From assembly GCA_026122225.1 (NCBI GenBank), contig JANEZZ010002659.1:62001-126000 (forward strand): 64,000 nucleotides of DNA. The letters are read 5' to 3'. A model generated the notes under the pieces. That model saw nothing but the letters and a program-made list of their open reading frames with translations. It made no database searches and was not told where the DNA came from. Positions within the stretch are counted from its first letter, which is position 1. The number at the start of each line of letters is the position of its first letter. A program made the translations under genes and the position numbers. The DNA is from Heloderma charlesbogerti. Lineage: Eukaryota; Chordata; Lepidosauria; Squamata; Helodermatidae. Positions 1 through 10,618 of this stretch are shown piece by piece.

Positions 1-125
1 AACCCTCTCCAGTTTGTCTGCATCCTTCTTAAAGTGTGGTGCCCAGAACTGGACACAGTACTCCAGATGAGGCCTAACCAGTGCTGAGTAGAGGGGAACT
101 GGTACTTCCCGGGAATTGGAAGCTA
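1..125 (-). mobile_element. CR1 LINE 3' fragment (type B), truncated at window edge
   Basis: Reverse complement of the segment near 2740-2850: it contains the shared text on an undesirable-size 'tracked animal' style CR1 tail, seen here as CTGGACACAGTACTCCAGAT, and the TTTGTCTGCATCCTTCTTA motif. It is the untranslated or C-terminal-proximal part of a CR1 LINE. The rest lies outside the window. Together with 2735-3305 it makes an inverted CR1 pair. Confidence 0.75.
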
Positions 126-504
126 TGCTTCTACTTAATGATGACTTGCTGGATTGTTAAGCTGCCATTACTGAAACAGGAAGCTCCCCTTAACCTCCCT
201 CTTGCCCAGGGAGATTTAATGTCCAGCCCAGGTGGAGTCAGTCTGGAAGGTTCGGCACTGAGAAGCTGCCATGACGTGGATCGTCACATGGGGCAGTAAT
301 CAGCAGTTTCTGACATGGGTCTCTGCCAAGACTTCAGAACCCAGTCATCCGTTTTTTTTTCTCCTGACTGTGCCCTCACTGCCTGGCCAGTCTAGAGGTG
401 GCCACTGAGTTCAGCTGCACCATCTGAACTAAGGAAGACATTCATCCAAAATACAGACAGAGTGAGATGTCTCCCACTGCTTTATTCTCTCCAATGAACT
501 CACT

Positions 505-585
505 GTGGTGTGTGGGACTGTATCCTCACAACAACCCTTTGAGGTATGTTTGGGCTGAGAGGTGGAGGGGCACTGACTGAATACA
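505..585 (-). mobile_element. tRNA-derived SINE fragment (type T1, core only)
   Basis: The string CCTCACAACAACCCTTTGAG followed by a GGCTGAGAG motif is the reverse complement of the core of the T1 SINE seen complete at 36323-36571. Head and tail are missing or too diverged to place. Confidence 0.45.
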
Positions 586-1383
586 TGGTGGAGAGCATGA
601 GAAGAGGGTTTCCGTGAAAGCCCATCTAGGCCACAAAATGAGACGTTAAGGCACTGAGACGCAAAGCAATATTCCATAGCAGCAAAGACAGCATTGTTTA
701 ATTCCCCCCCCACACACACCCTGTTTTACAAAAAACATGCAAAAGTCCCCCAGGACAGCCCTAAGCATATATTCCATTTTATTTTGAAACCATGCCTTGA
801 CATGGCTTTCTAATGCCAGATTGTTTGCTCTGCATTTAAGCAGAGAGGGTAAAGAAAAGGCTGTGACTACCCGTGACATCAAATTTCTAATTTGGCTCCC
901 AGGTTCCCTCGGGGGCTTTGTGCCATGTGGTAGTTTAAACATATTTCAAAATGCAGGGCTAAATGTCATGCTTTCATAGATGGACGGCTGCCAAATGTGT
1001 CTCAGCTTTCCTGGAAATACCAACCCACCTTGGAACGTGCTTTTCACTGAGGCTAGATGCGATCCCTCCTTTCCACCAGGGTCAATCAGGGATTAATGCA
1101 CCCCCCCCCACCAACACACACACGTACTCATTGAGAAAGAAAGAGTTCAAATTACCTGTGAACCCACCAGTTTATCCTTCAGGAATATTTAGAAAGGTTT
1201 TGTCTTCTAATCTTTATGAATTGGTTGAACAGTTATTTATGGGTGTGAGAACTGTGGTTCCACACACACCTCTGGAAAAATCCAGAGGCACACTTTATTT
1301 GAGCTTGGTTAAATTCCATGAGCACAAATTAGTTATATGACTAGGGGCCAATGTAGATGAGTCCATGGAGATCTGTGATCTGA
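586..1383. other. Unassigned sequence
   Basis: No repeat family, RNA gene or convincing exon recognised. It holds short C runs (around 706 and 1102) and a small CA stretch. The open frames here have no recognisable protein features. Confidence 0.4.
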
Positions 1384-1410
1384 TCTCCAATCTCTCTCTG
1401 TCTCTCTCTG

Positions 1411-1443
<33 letters not shown>

Positions 1444-1444
1444 T
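1384..1444. repeat. (TCTCTCTG)n microsatellite
   Basis: Pyrimidine-only tract of TCTC and TCTG units, slightly impure. A short simple repeat with no other feature attached. Confidence 0.9.
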
Positions 1445-2159
1445 TTAAAGCAGCTGTGGGGATGGAGAGCAATTAAGATTAGGACTAAAATGCTAGAGGT
1501 ATGAGTAGAGGGAATTACATCCAGGCCCTCATGACTAGGTGATTGGTGCTTTCACATCCTACTGAATAAGTTATTGGAGTTATCTCCAGAGTTCTGTATG
1601 CAGAACCCCCATAGATGGATCAGAGGAAAGAAATTCACGCATAGCAACCATTTGTGCGCACAATTTCCTCATCCCACAAAGGATACACATAGAAGAGCCT
1701 CTTTTGCATGCATCTGACCCCCAGGTGAAGCAAGACCTCTATTTAATCATGGAGATGAGATGAAAAGAATAACATAGAATTTTAAAAAGTGAGAAGAGGC
1801 TATTGCAAGAGGCTTTCATTTAATTTATCTGGATTGTCTAACATATACACATCCTCCCATCCCGCTTTGTGATGAGTTGGTAAAAGGTTTCCATTTTGTT
1901 TATATTGTGTTGTTAGATTTCCCAGTGACTTCTGTCCTTGGAAGTGGTGGTTTTCATATGTAAGTACTCTTTATATGCAAATCTATGGTTATTTGGAATA
2001 GTTCCTATTATGCGTTTTGAATGATTCTATTTCTTGATGTTCAGTTGATACTTTGTGGGACACTTCAGGCACAAATATGTGGGAAAGTGGCATACTAAGC
2101 AATCGATAATGATGACAACATTGTAATAAAGGGTTGTTCATTTGTTTTTTTAAGGAACA
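1445..2159. other. Unassigned AT-rich sequence
   Basis: No recognisable repeat or gene. Moderately AT-rich, unique-looking sequence. Confidence 0.35.
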
Positions 2160-2162
2160 GAG

Positions 2163-2290
2163 AGGGGGAATCATAGGTGAGTAGCAAAGCACATACTTTG
2201 AATGCAAAAAGTCCCAGGTTCAAATCCTAGCATCTCCAGTTAAAAGGTGCTGGTGATGAGGAAGACTTCTCCACCTGAAACCCTTCAGAC
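2163..2290 (+). mobile_element. tRNA-derived SINE fragment (type T2)
   Basis: Contains a degraded tRNA-like head with the B-box-like text CCAGGTTCAAATCCTAGCAT and the following CTCCAGTTAAAAGG, matching the T2 copies at 54627 and 61222. The 3' part has drifted beyond confident alignment. Confidence 0.55.
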
Positions 2291-2734
2291 CTCCTGTCGG
2301 TCAAAGAAGGGAGCAGTGCGATAGAAGGGCAAATGTCTGATTTTATGGAGATGTGCATTTACAAGAGAATTGGATCAACTTGCTTTTTCCTGGCTAAATG
2401 ATGTCTTGCTTTAACACACCCTAGATGTTTGTTTTAATTTGAATTATTGGGCTTAAGTCACAACATACCTGTAGTGACTTTCATGCAACCAGGAAGAATT
2501 ATATAGAAAATCAGCAGATCATTCATCCATGTCAAGAAAAAAAAACCCTCTGAGCACTCCACCTGGTGTGGTTTGATTGGCATTCTCTGAATCATTGGTC
2601 CTCTTAAATTTGCAGCATTGATGGGGGAATTCCCCCTCATGCTAAGCTACGTTGCGAGACTGCTGGTGTTCTGTTCTACCCAGGTTGAGGGAATGTGGAA
2701 ATTGGACTCAAAACATGGGCAACTAGAAACAGCT
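2291..2734. other. Unassigned sequence
   Basis: No recognised repeat or gene. It ends where CR1-type sequence begins. Confidence 0.3.
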
Positions 2735-3305
2735 AGGTGGACCCTGAAGTACCAGTTCCCCTCTACTCAGCACTGGTTAGCCCTCATCTGGAGTACTGTG
2801 TCCAGTTCTGGGCATCACACTGTAAGAAGGATGCAGACAAACTGGAGAGGGTTCAGAGAGGAGGGCAACGAAGATGATCAAGAGACTGGAAACAAAGCCC
2901 TGTGAGGAGATACTGAAAGAACTGGGCATGCTGAGCCTTGGGAAGAGAAAACTGAGGGGAGACATGATAGTGCTGTTCAAGGACTTGAAAGATTGTCACA
3001 GAGAGGAAGGCCAGGATCTCTTCTCGATCATCCCAGAGTACAGGACACGGAATCATGGGCTCAAGTGACAGGAAGCCAGATTCCGGCTGAACATCAGGAG
3101 AAACGTCCTGACTGTTAGAGCAATATGACAATGGAACAAATTACCTAGGGAGGTAGTGGGCTCTCCCACAGTGGAGGCATTCAAGATGAAGCTGGACAGC
3201 CACTTGTCAGGGGTTCTTTGACTTGGATTCCTTCACTGAGCAGGAGGTTGGACTCAGTGGTCTTATAGGCCCCTTCCAACCCTACTATTCTATGATTCTA
3301 TAATA
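2735..3305 (+). mobile_element. CR1 LINE 3' end (type B)
   Basis: A CR1 non-LTR retrotransposon tail, truncated at its 5' side as usual for LINE insertions. Diagnostic parts are AACATCAGGAGAAACGTCCT, the CCTTCCAACCCTACTATTCT segment and the terminal ATTCTATGATTCTAT octamer repeats that mark a CR1 3' end. The C-terminal reading frame is broken by stops and frame changes, so this is a dead copy. The same family occurs reversed at 10208-10618 and as an insertion at 9201-9397. Confidence 0.92.
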
Positions 3306-3624
3306 TGACTCTGTGACCCAGGTGTTAAATAACAGGAAGCAAGCAGGAGAGAACAGGTACAGACACTGGGACTGAGTCAGGTTTTTCAGCACCTTTGAGA
3401 GCTCCCAGGGATAGCAGATGTTGCGCCAACAAAAACTAGACCCCAGCTGAGTTCTTGAAGTAGTGGAGCAGGTTGCTCATGCCACCTGTTTGCTGACAAA
3501 GCTCTTAGATGGATGACCCTGGCTTGAAGCCTTACATTTCAGCATCATCTTGACTACTTCAGGTGTGCCTTCTAGGGTCTTTAGGAGCCTTGAATGAGCA
3601 TCCAGAGGAGGCCAGGAGACCTTA
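3306..3624. other. Unassigned sequence between CR1 fragments
   Basis: No recognised repeat or gene. Confidence 0.3.
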
Positions 3625-3800
3625 TGGACATAAGAACATAAGAAGACCCCTACTGAATCAGACCAATGTTCCATCTGATCCAGCATCCTGTTTCCCACAG
3701 TGGCCAACCAGATGCCTGGGGAAAATCATAAACCGGCCATGAAATCAACAGCTTTCCCCCACTGTTGCCTTCCAGATATTGGAATTCAGCAGCATTCTTC
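3625..3800 (-). mobile_element. CR1-like LINE 3' end (type A)
   Basis: Begins with ATAAGAACATAAGAAG, the reverse complement of the ATGTTCTTATGTTCTTA tail of type A copies, and continues with GATCCAGCATCCTGTTTCCC and CAGTGGCCAACCAGATGCCT. It is an old 3' fragment in reverse orientation. Confidence 0.8.
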
Positions 3801-3898
3801 TTCTGAACATTTAGCCATCATGACTATTAGCCACTGAAACTGGAAGACAGGTGGGCAGGCTGAACAGCAGAAACACCTAGAACGAGAGTAGCCAACCT

Positions 3899-4019
3899 GG
3901 TGCCCTCCAGATGTTTTCAGCTACAATTTCCTTAATCCTTGAACATTGGCTATGATGGCTGGGGCTGATGGGAGTTGCAGTCCAAAAAGTCTGGAGGGTG
4001 GCAGGTTGCCTATCCCTGA
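3899..4019. mobile_element. Short hAT-like MITE ('TGCCCTCCAGATG' family)
   Basis: 121-bp inverted-repeat element. The left end has CCAACCTGGTGCCCTCCAGA and the right end has its near reverse complement (GTCTGGAGGGTGGCAGGTTG). Flanks AACGAGAG and AACTAGAT agree at 6 of 8 positions, compatible with an old 8-bp target-site duplication of hAT type. It has no coding capacity. Related copies are at 7950-8066 and 16056-16568. Confidence 0.75.
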
Positions 4020-4146
4020 ACTAGATGGAGAAAAGTTAGACACACAGTCAAGAACAGGATCTGGTTGCTGCCCCAGGAGCAATTATATTCAGGCCAGGGG
4101 GCATTACTGCAGAGAAAGAGTCTTACTAGAGCCTTGGAGGGCAATA

Positions 4147-4860
4147 CTGTCCCAGTTTCCTCTTCCAGCCTTGAGTGACCCACCATAAGGGGCAATAGCC
4201 TATGGACCAGAAAGCTGTTGGTGCACATCTCATGGTTGATACTGAAACATAACAGTTTCCAACTGCTGTCCCAGTTTCCTCTTTCATCCTTGAGTGACCC
4301 ACCATAAGGGGCAATAGCCTATGGACCAGAAAGCTGTTGGTGCACATCTCATGGTTGATACTGACACATAACAGTTTCCAACTGCTGTCCCAGTTTCCTC
4401 TTTCATCCTTGAGTGACCCACCATAAGGGGCAATAGCCTATGGACCAGAAAGCTGTTGGTGCACATCTCATGGTTGATACTGACACATAACAGTTTCCAA
4501 CTGCTGTCCCAGTTTCCTCTTTCATCCTTGAGTGACCCACCATAAGGGGCAATAGCCTATGGACCAGAAAGCTGTTGGTGCACATCTCATGGTTGATACT
4601 GACACATAACAGTTTCCAACTGCTGTCCCAGTTTCCTCTTTCATCCTTGAGTGACCCACCATAAGGGGCAATAGCCTATGGACCAGAAAGCTGTTGGTGC
4701 ACATCTCATGGTTGATACTGACACATAACAGTTTCCAACTGCTGTCCCAGTTTCCTCTTTCATCCTTGAGTGACCCACCATAAGGGGCAATAGCCTATGG
4801 ACCAGAAAGCTGTTGGTGCACATCTCATGGTTGATACTGAAACATAACAGTTTCCAACTG
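4147..4860. repeat. Minisatellite, 6 x 119 bp
   Basis: Six head-to-tail copies of a 119-bp unit starting with CTGTCCCAGTTTCCTCTT at 4147, 4266, 4385, 4504, 4623 and 4742. Copies 2-5 are almost identical; the first carries differences such as TTCCAGCC for TTCATCC, and the first and last share a GAAACAT variant where the middle ones have GACACAT. Open frames through it are by-products of repetition; 119 is not a multiple of 3, so the frame shifts at each unit. Confidence 0.97.
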
Positions 4861-4861
4861 C

Positions 4862-5090
4862 TTTCCTTGCAGATAGGCTATCAGTGGCAATCAATGGCTA
4901 TCAATGGATGTGGTGGAGGAGGCTGACAATGGCTACTAGTGATGGTGAAGGCTGTCAATGGCTATCAATGGATGTGATGGAAAAATGGATGTGATGGAGA
5001 AGGCTATCAATGGCTATCAACAGCTACTATCAATAGCTGCTAGATAGGCTATCAATGGATGTAATGGAGAAGGCTATCAGTGGCTACTAG
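4862..5090 (+). repeat. Degenerate array of a CR1-A motif (GGCTATCAATGG)
   Basis: Irregular reiteration of GAGAAGGCTATCAATGGCTA-like units. This motif is present once in type A CR1 copies (for example near 5575-5600), so the array looks like local expansion of CR1 sequence by slippage or unequal exchange. It runs into a normal CR1-A tail at its right edge. Confidence 0.7.
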
Positions 5091-5292
5091 TCCTGATGGC
5101 GATGCTACCTCAGGTAACAGAGGCAGTCTGCCTATGTACACCAGTTGCTGGGGAACATGGGTGGGAGGGTGCTGTTGCACTCATGTCCTACTTGTGGGTT
5201 TCCATGGGCAGCTGGTTGGCCACTGTGTGAACAGAATGCTGGACTAGATGGACCCTTGGTCTGATCCAGCATGGCTTTTCTTATGTTCTTAG
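5085..5292 (+). mobile_element. CR1-like LINE 3' end (type A)
   Basis: Contains CACCAGTTGCTGGGGAACAT, GTGTGAACAGAATGCTGGAC and the tail CTTTTCTTATGTTCTTA. A 5'-truncated LINE tail, continuous on the left with the degenerate array derived from the same family. Confidence 0.85.
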
Positions 5293-5394
5293 AAGTGGGC
5301 TTCCCTGCCCCTCCTTCCTATGGCAGCCCCTTCAGCCCAGGAAAATGCTACACTGAGGGCCAGGACTCCGACGCCCTCTTCTGAGATCATAATA

Positions 5395-5815
5395 CTCTCA
5401 TAATACTAAAACCCGGGGTCATCCCATGAAGCTGAGTGGTGGGAGAATCAGGAGAGATAAAAGGAAGTACTTCTTCACACAGCATATAGTCAAACTATGG
5501 AATTCACTACTACAAGATGTAGTGATGGCCACCAACTGGGACGGTTCTAAAAGGAGGTTTGACAAATTCCTGGCGGAGATGGCTATCAATGGCTACTACT
5601 CCTGATGGCTATGTGCTACCTCCAGTACCAGAAGTAGTATGTCTATGTACAACAGTTGCTGGGGAACATGGGTGGGAAGGAGTTGTTGTGCTCTTGTCTT
5701 GCTTGTGGGTTCCTTCCTGGTCAACACCTGGTCACTGTGTGAACAGAATGCTGGACTAGATGAACCCTTTGTCTAATCCAGCAGAGCTCTTCTTATGTTC
5801 TTATGTTCTCATAGC
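5395..5815 (+). mobile_element. CR1-like LINE 3' end (type A) with broken RT C-terminus
   Basis: Second type A copy directly downstream of the previous one. The coding part (about 5395-5600) resembles the C-terminal tail of LINE reverse transcriptases, with the motif of a tryptophan or leucine-rich LWNSLP-like segment mutated here. It ends in ATGTTCTTATGTTCT. Not functional. Confidence 0.85.
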
Positions 5816-7744
5816 CTTAGCAGGATTACCTTCTCTTCTTTTCTTTCTCTGCACACCAGTTTCCCAACATGGTTGACATGTGAGATGCACAAATTGCTCA
5901 GAGTGAGGGGCCAGACCAGAGTCAATGGCTTGGTAGGGCCTTATTGTATCTTTCTGTCACCTGATCCCGAATGGGCTAGCAGCTGAAGTAAGTGCTCCCC
6001 CCACCACCACCCCCAGCCATCCACACTTCAGCCTAGCAGAGCTCAGGATGACTGTTTGCTCTTCATGCTAGAGGCCATGGTGGTACAGAAGTCAAATGCC
6101 TGGATCCTGCTTCCCATTCCAAGACCCTCTAGTGACTTACAGTGGCACGTATTTGATAGAGGTGCTATGTTGATCCTCTTGCCATCAGCAGAGCGGTGAT
6201 TTATGCTCAGCTTTAAGTTGCTTGTGCTGTCCCTCTTAGCTGACATAAAAATTAAAGATTTAGGTTTAGTTTTCAATGGTACTACCAATTTTATGCACTA
6301 ACATTTCACGCCAATGATTGCGGGCATAAATCCAACTTTTTCACCACGCCAGTAAATTTCCAATGTATCAACCAGGCTGTTAGGGGTCAACTAGGTGAAC
6401 CCAGATAAACTTTTGTGGACTTCACACCACATCTGCTGTAACTGTAAAAAAAAAAACTTTCATAAGTGCTCATCGCAACTTTGCTTTTTTTTCTTTTTTG
6501 GTTTGGTGTCCTCTGCCGAAAGTCAAACTTGTGGTCACCGAGGTTTCTTCCTCCCAGTGCTTGGAATATTAACTGCTACTTTTCTAACTAATTGGCTTTG
6601 AAGTCATTACCACAGGAAGTGGGGGGGGGATCATTGCATCCCCTTTTGCAGGAAACGGACGTCATGCCTGATGGGTTTGAGAAGTATTCTCCCCCCCCCC
6701 TTTAAAAAAGAAAAGAAAGAAAGAAAAAGAAGTATGACTTTAATTTCATCTGTTAATTCTACCCACCATGATTTGGCGTGGCTGGGATTGCTGAGGCACG
6801 GATGATTGATGATCTGTGATGTACCATTGCTGCTATTGACGGAACTCTTCAGTAATGTAAGATCTAAGTACCTCCCCACCACCCGCCAGCCCTGGAAAAA
6901 GCTCATGAGATAAGGAAAGGAAATGGCAGCAAGAGGAGGGCAAACTCTGACGCATACCCTCCTTTCAGAAGGAGGAAAGCTCATTAGCAGACAGATGTCC
7001 CATATGCTCAGTGGGAAAACTGGGAGGGGATGGAAAAGGGCATCCTGGAAAAGGGTTGGCTGGCTGGAACCCTGAACAGAAGCACATTCCACACTGCAAC
7101 CTTTGGTTGCAGTTCCCACTCGTGCATAAATAAGGCTCAGTATGGCTGTTGTTATACAGCATGGCCCAAAACAACTCTGTGGCCTTGAGTCTGGGTTCTG
7201 GGGCTTTGTCTCAGATTGAACAGAGCCAAGCATTTGCCTTGTACAGCTTTGGGAGGGAAAGAAATATAGCTTCCCTCTCCATTTATTTATTTATATTTGG
7301 CTTAGCTCAGTGTTCTTTCTTCACTGTAATTTAAAGACTTTGAGGACCCTTCTGAAGAGACCCCTGGAACTCTTGATCTTCATTCTGTTTGATGGCCTAT
7401 GCTTCATGATACTCCCATTAGCACAGGACCCTTCATCGCTGGAGTTACCCTCCAGGGGTTGGATCCCAGATCATTCTTCTGTGAGGGAAGGGCTCTGCTT
7501 GCAGAAGGCCCCTCTGCCCAATTATTGGGGGATTCCCCCTCTCACCCACAATGCAGCTCACCCCATTTAGCAGGGTCTCCTGATTCCCTGTGTAGCATTT
7601 TCTGGGGGCTGGGCAGGGGGGCTGCCTGTGGGAAGGAGGGAGCAGAGAAGTCCACTTCCATCAGCACAGTTGATCCAGCTTAATTCTGGGTCCAACACAA
7701 TATGGCAGACCTGGGTTTCATGGTGTACAAGTTGCCATTACTGG
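5816..7744. other. Long stretch without assigned features
   Basis: I recognise no repeat family or gene in these 1.9 kb apart from short homopolymers (T run near 6485, C run near 6692). A 200-codon reverse-strand open frame at 6631-7233 is rich in serine, proline and phenylalanine, has no recognisable motif and crosses homopolymers; I treat it as chance. Confidence 0.35.
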
Positions 7745-7955
7745 AATTAATGTATTTAGTATATTTTAATTTTGCTTTTCCTCCAAGGAGATTGGGGAGG
7801 CATTTGTGCAGTTCTCTCAGCTTACACCACCTACCGTTTCATCCTCACTCTAACCCTGTGGGGTAGGCAACACTGAGACATAAGGACTGGCCCATGGACT
7901 ACCAAGTGAACTTGATGGCTGAACAGTGATTTGAACTCTGGCCCTCCCAACAGTC
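7745..7955 (-). mobile_element. tRNA-derived SINE (type T1), diverged
   Basis: Reverse-strand copy recognised by CATCCTCACTCTAACCCTGT and GGTAGGCAACACTGAGA, matching the core of the T1 copy at 36323-36571. The tail side lies left and the tRNA-like head at the right is worn. Confidence 0.6.
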
Positions 7956-8066
7956 TAGCCCAGGTGCCCTCCAGAGGGGTTAGACTGCAACTTCCAGTGC
8001 TGGCAATTGTTGTACCCCAACGTATCTGGAGGCACCACATTGGAGAAGGCTGGTTGAGCAAGTATA
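7956..8066. mobile_element. Short MITE, 'TGCCCTCCAGATG' family, diverged
   Basis: Holds CCCAGGTGCCCTCCAGAGG near the left edge and an imperfect reverse complement (ATCTGGAGGCACCACATTGG) at the right. It abuts the T1 SINE head on the left. Confidence 0.55.
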
Positions 8067-8139
8067 TCTCACTGCCACCGCCATGGGCATGCAACTCTTG
8101 TCCTTGCCATCACATTTTAACCTTGCTGTAACTTTAAGT

Positions 8140-9030
8140 GATGCACGTTGGGGCAAAAAATCCCAGTTTCAAGTATAAGGTGATGGGATCTGAGCTAGCA
8201 GTGAGTGACCAAGAAAGAGACTTTGGGGTTGGGGTGTACAGCTTGATGAAAACGTCACCCCAGGGTGCAGCTGTAAAAAAAAAAAAAGGCAAACTCCACA
8301 CTAGGCATAATTAGAAAAGGAACTGAGAATAAAACTGCCAATAAAACTGCGATTATACAGTGCAACCTATGGTGCAACTACATGGAATACTGTGCACAGT
8401 TCTCATCACCTGCGCACCTAAAAAAGGATATTGTAGAGCTGGAAAAAGTGCAGAAAGGGGCAACTGAAATGATAAAAGGGGCTAGAGCAACTCCCTTATG
8501 TGGGAAGGTTACAACAGCTGGGATTGCTCAGCTTGAAAAAAGATGAGTGAGGAGGGACATGCTAGAGGTGTACAGTGTACGGTGTGGAGAAAGTGGAACT
8601 GGAGATGTATTTCTCCCTCTCTCATAATACTAGAATCCTGTGGGGTCATCCAGTGAAGTGGAATGGTGGGAGATTCAGGGCAGATCAAAAGAAGGACTTC
8701 TTCACACAGTGCACAGTTAAACTATGGAACTCGCTACCACAAGATGTAGTGATGGCCACCAATTTGGATGGCTTTAAAGGGGGGGGGGATGGACAAATTC
8801 CTGGAGGGCAAGGCTATCAGTGGCTACTAGTCCTGATAGCTACATGCTACCTCCAGTATCAGAGGCAGTGTGCCTATGTACACCAGTTGCTGGGGGACAT
8901 GAGGAGGAGGGTGCTGTTCTACTCATGTCCTACTTGTGGGACATGTATCTGGTTGGCCACTGTGAGAACAGAATGCTGCACTAGGTAGGCCTTTGATCCA
9001 ACACAGTTCTTTATATCCTTTACTAGCCTC
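8140..9030 (+). mobile_element. CR1-like LINE 3' portion (type A), longest copy here
   Basis: About 890 bp of type A CR1. It includes the segment with GGATATTGTAGAGCTGGAAA, the RT C-terminal block around 8585-8810 that reads as a mutated FFTQCTVKLWNSLPQDVVMA stretch, and the 3' UTR with CACCAGTTGCTGGGGGACAT. This block is the conserved thumb-side tail found at the end of CR1-family polymerases. A poly-A/C slip and frame changes show it is a dead copy. Confidence 0.88.
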
Positions 9031-9094
9031 CTCTTTCCTTCTTGAATGCATGGAAACACCCATCTAGCTAAAATGTGTGTGGGGGTGCAGAGTT

Positions 9095-9605
9095 AAGGAT
9101 GGAACAATGCCAGGGTAGAGCAAAGGAAGCAGCAGCACCACAAGACATAGTGATGGCCACCAATTTGGATGGCTTTAAAAGGGGGTTAGACAAATTCATG
9201 GAGGAGAATTTAGAGCAATACGACAATGGAACCAATTGCCTAGGGAGGTGGTGGGCTCTTCCACACTGGAGGCGTTCAAGACAAGGCTGGACAGCCATCT
9301 GTCAGGGATGCTCTGACTTGGATTCCTGCATTGAGCAGGGGGTTGGACTCGATGGCCTTGTAGCCCCCTTCCAACCCTACTATTCTATGATTCTATGAGA
9401 AGACTGTCAATGGCTACTAGTCCTGATGGCTATATGCTACCTCCAGTAGTGGAGAAAGTATGCTGGGGACCATGGGCAGGAGGGTGGTGTTGCACTCCTG
9501 TCCTGCTTGTGGGTTTCCCGCAGGCAGCTGGTTGGCCACTGTGTGAGCAGAATACTTGCCTAGATGGCCCTTGTCTGATCCAGCATGTCTCTTCTTATGT
9601 TCTTG
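9095..9605 (+). mobile_element. CR1-A copy interrupted by CR1-B
   Basis: Type A sequence at about 9095-9200 (CCACCAATTTGGATGGCTTT, GGAGGAGAA) resumes at about 9398 (CTGTCAATGGCTACTAGTCC) and ends in CTTCTTATGTTCTT. The intervening 200 bp is a type B tail. The break falls exactly where intact type A copies read GAGAAGGCTATCAATGGC, with GAGAA repeated at the right junction. Confidence 0.85.
9201..9397 (+). mobile_element. CR1-B 3' tail inserted in CR1-A
   Basis: Starts with a TAGAGCAATACGACAATGGA segment and ends with TTCTATGATTCTATGA, the type B octamer tail. It is a 5'-truncated insertion of about 197 bp and must be younger than the type A copy it splits. Confidence 0.85.
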
Positions 9606-10207
9606 CTGCAAAGGGTTAAATGTGAGCAGTTCCCAATTCTACATTCCTATGCTGCTCGCTGTCTAATCTTCATGAATATTTAAAGCTGAAAGCATCGTAA
9701 CTTGTCATTGGGAGAGGAGGAATACAAGGACAAATTTATCCCGGAGGTAACTTGTCTGAACATCGAGTGAGATCCTGAGGGAACATGGCTGTTTGTATCT
9801 CTCCTGGCTGTGGAAAACATGCTAAAATGCACAGACACACAGAGGAGGGAAATCATAACTTGGGGGTGGGATCCACAAGTCTGAAGATGTGGTGTGGGTG
9901 GAGAGAATCTGGCCCAGTGGGACACCAGGAAGGAGTGACTGAAAAAACCCAAACTCAGGATGGGGCAATGTAAATGAAAGGGTGTGGCTATGCCAATAAC
10001 CATAGGCTTGTTTCCCACTGGTGAGGATCACCACTCATCAGGGGCAGGCAACAGGTTGAATTGCCCCTGACTGAATTGCCCCCTACCCCCTTAATGGTGC
10101 TCCTGATTGCACCCCATTGACTTCCATCTACAAAAGTGAATGGTTTCCATACATTGCAGCGGGGTCTGTAAAGCACTACACTTGATGCAGGGTGGAGGAG
10201 AGAAGGA
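9606..10207. other. Unassigned sequence
   Basis: No recognised repeat or gene. Short open frames on both strands overlap each other and show no family features. Confidence 0.35.
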
Positions 10208-10618
10208 ATCATAGAATCATAGAATAGTGGGGTTGGAAGGAGCCTATAAGACCATCGAGTCCAACTGTCTGCTCAATACAGGAATCCAAGTCAAAGCATG
10301 TCCAGCTTCATCTTGAATGCCTCCAGTGTGGGAGAGCCCACCACCTCCCTAGGAAATCAGTCCCATTGTCATATTGCTCTAACAGTCAGGAAGTTTCTCC
10401 TGATGTTCAGCCAGAATCTGGCTTCCTGTAACTGGAGCCCATTATTCCGTGTCCTGCACTCTGGGATGATGGAGAAGAGATCCTGGCCTTCCTCTCTGTG
10501 ACAACCTTTCAAGTACTTGAAGAGCGCTATCCTACCTCCCCTCGGTCTTCTCTTCTCAAAGTTAAATATGTCCAGTTCTTTCAGTCTCTCCTCATAGGGC
10601 TTTGTGTATAGGGCTAGA
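10208..10618 (-). mobile_element. CR1 LINE 3' end (type B)
   Basis: Starts with ATCATAGAATCATAGAATAG, the reverse of the CR1 octamer tail, followed by GGTTGGAAGGAGCCTATAAG and later CTCCTGATGTTCAGCCAGAA. It ends at CTCCTCATAGGGCTTTGT, a typical 5' truncation. Same family as 2735-3305, opposite strand. Confidence 0.93.

Noticed and set aside
4126..4823. Series of identical 60-codon reverse frames as a peptide gene family
   Set aside because: They are the 119-bp minisatellite unit read once per copy; 119 is not divisible by 3 and no larger protein forms.
6631..7233. 200-codon reverse-strand open frame as a gene
   Set aside because: No domain, membrane pattern or family motif; it runs through homopolymers and has no splice or paralog support. 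Chance length in a 64-kb window.
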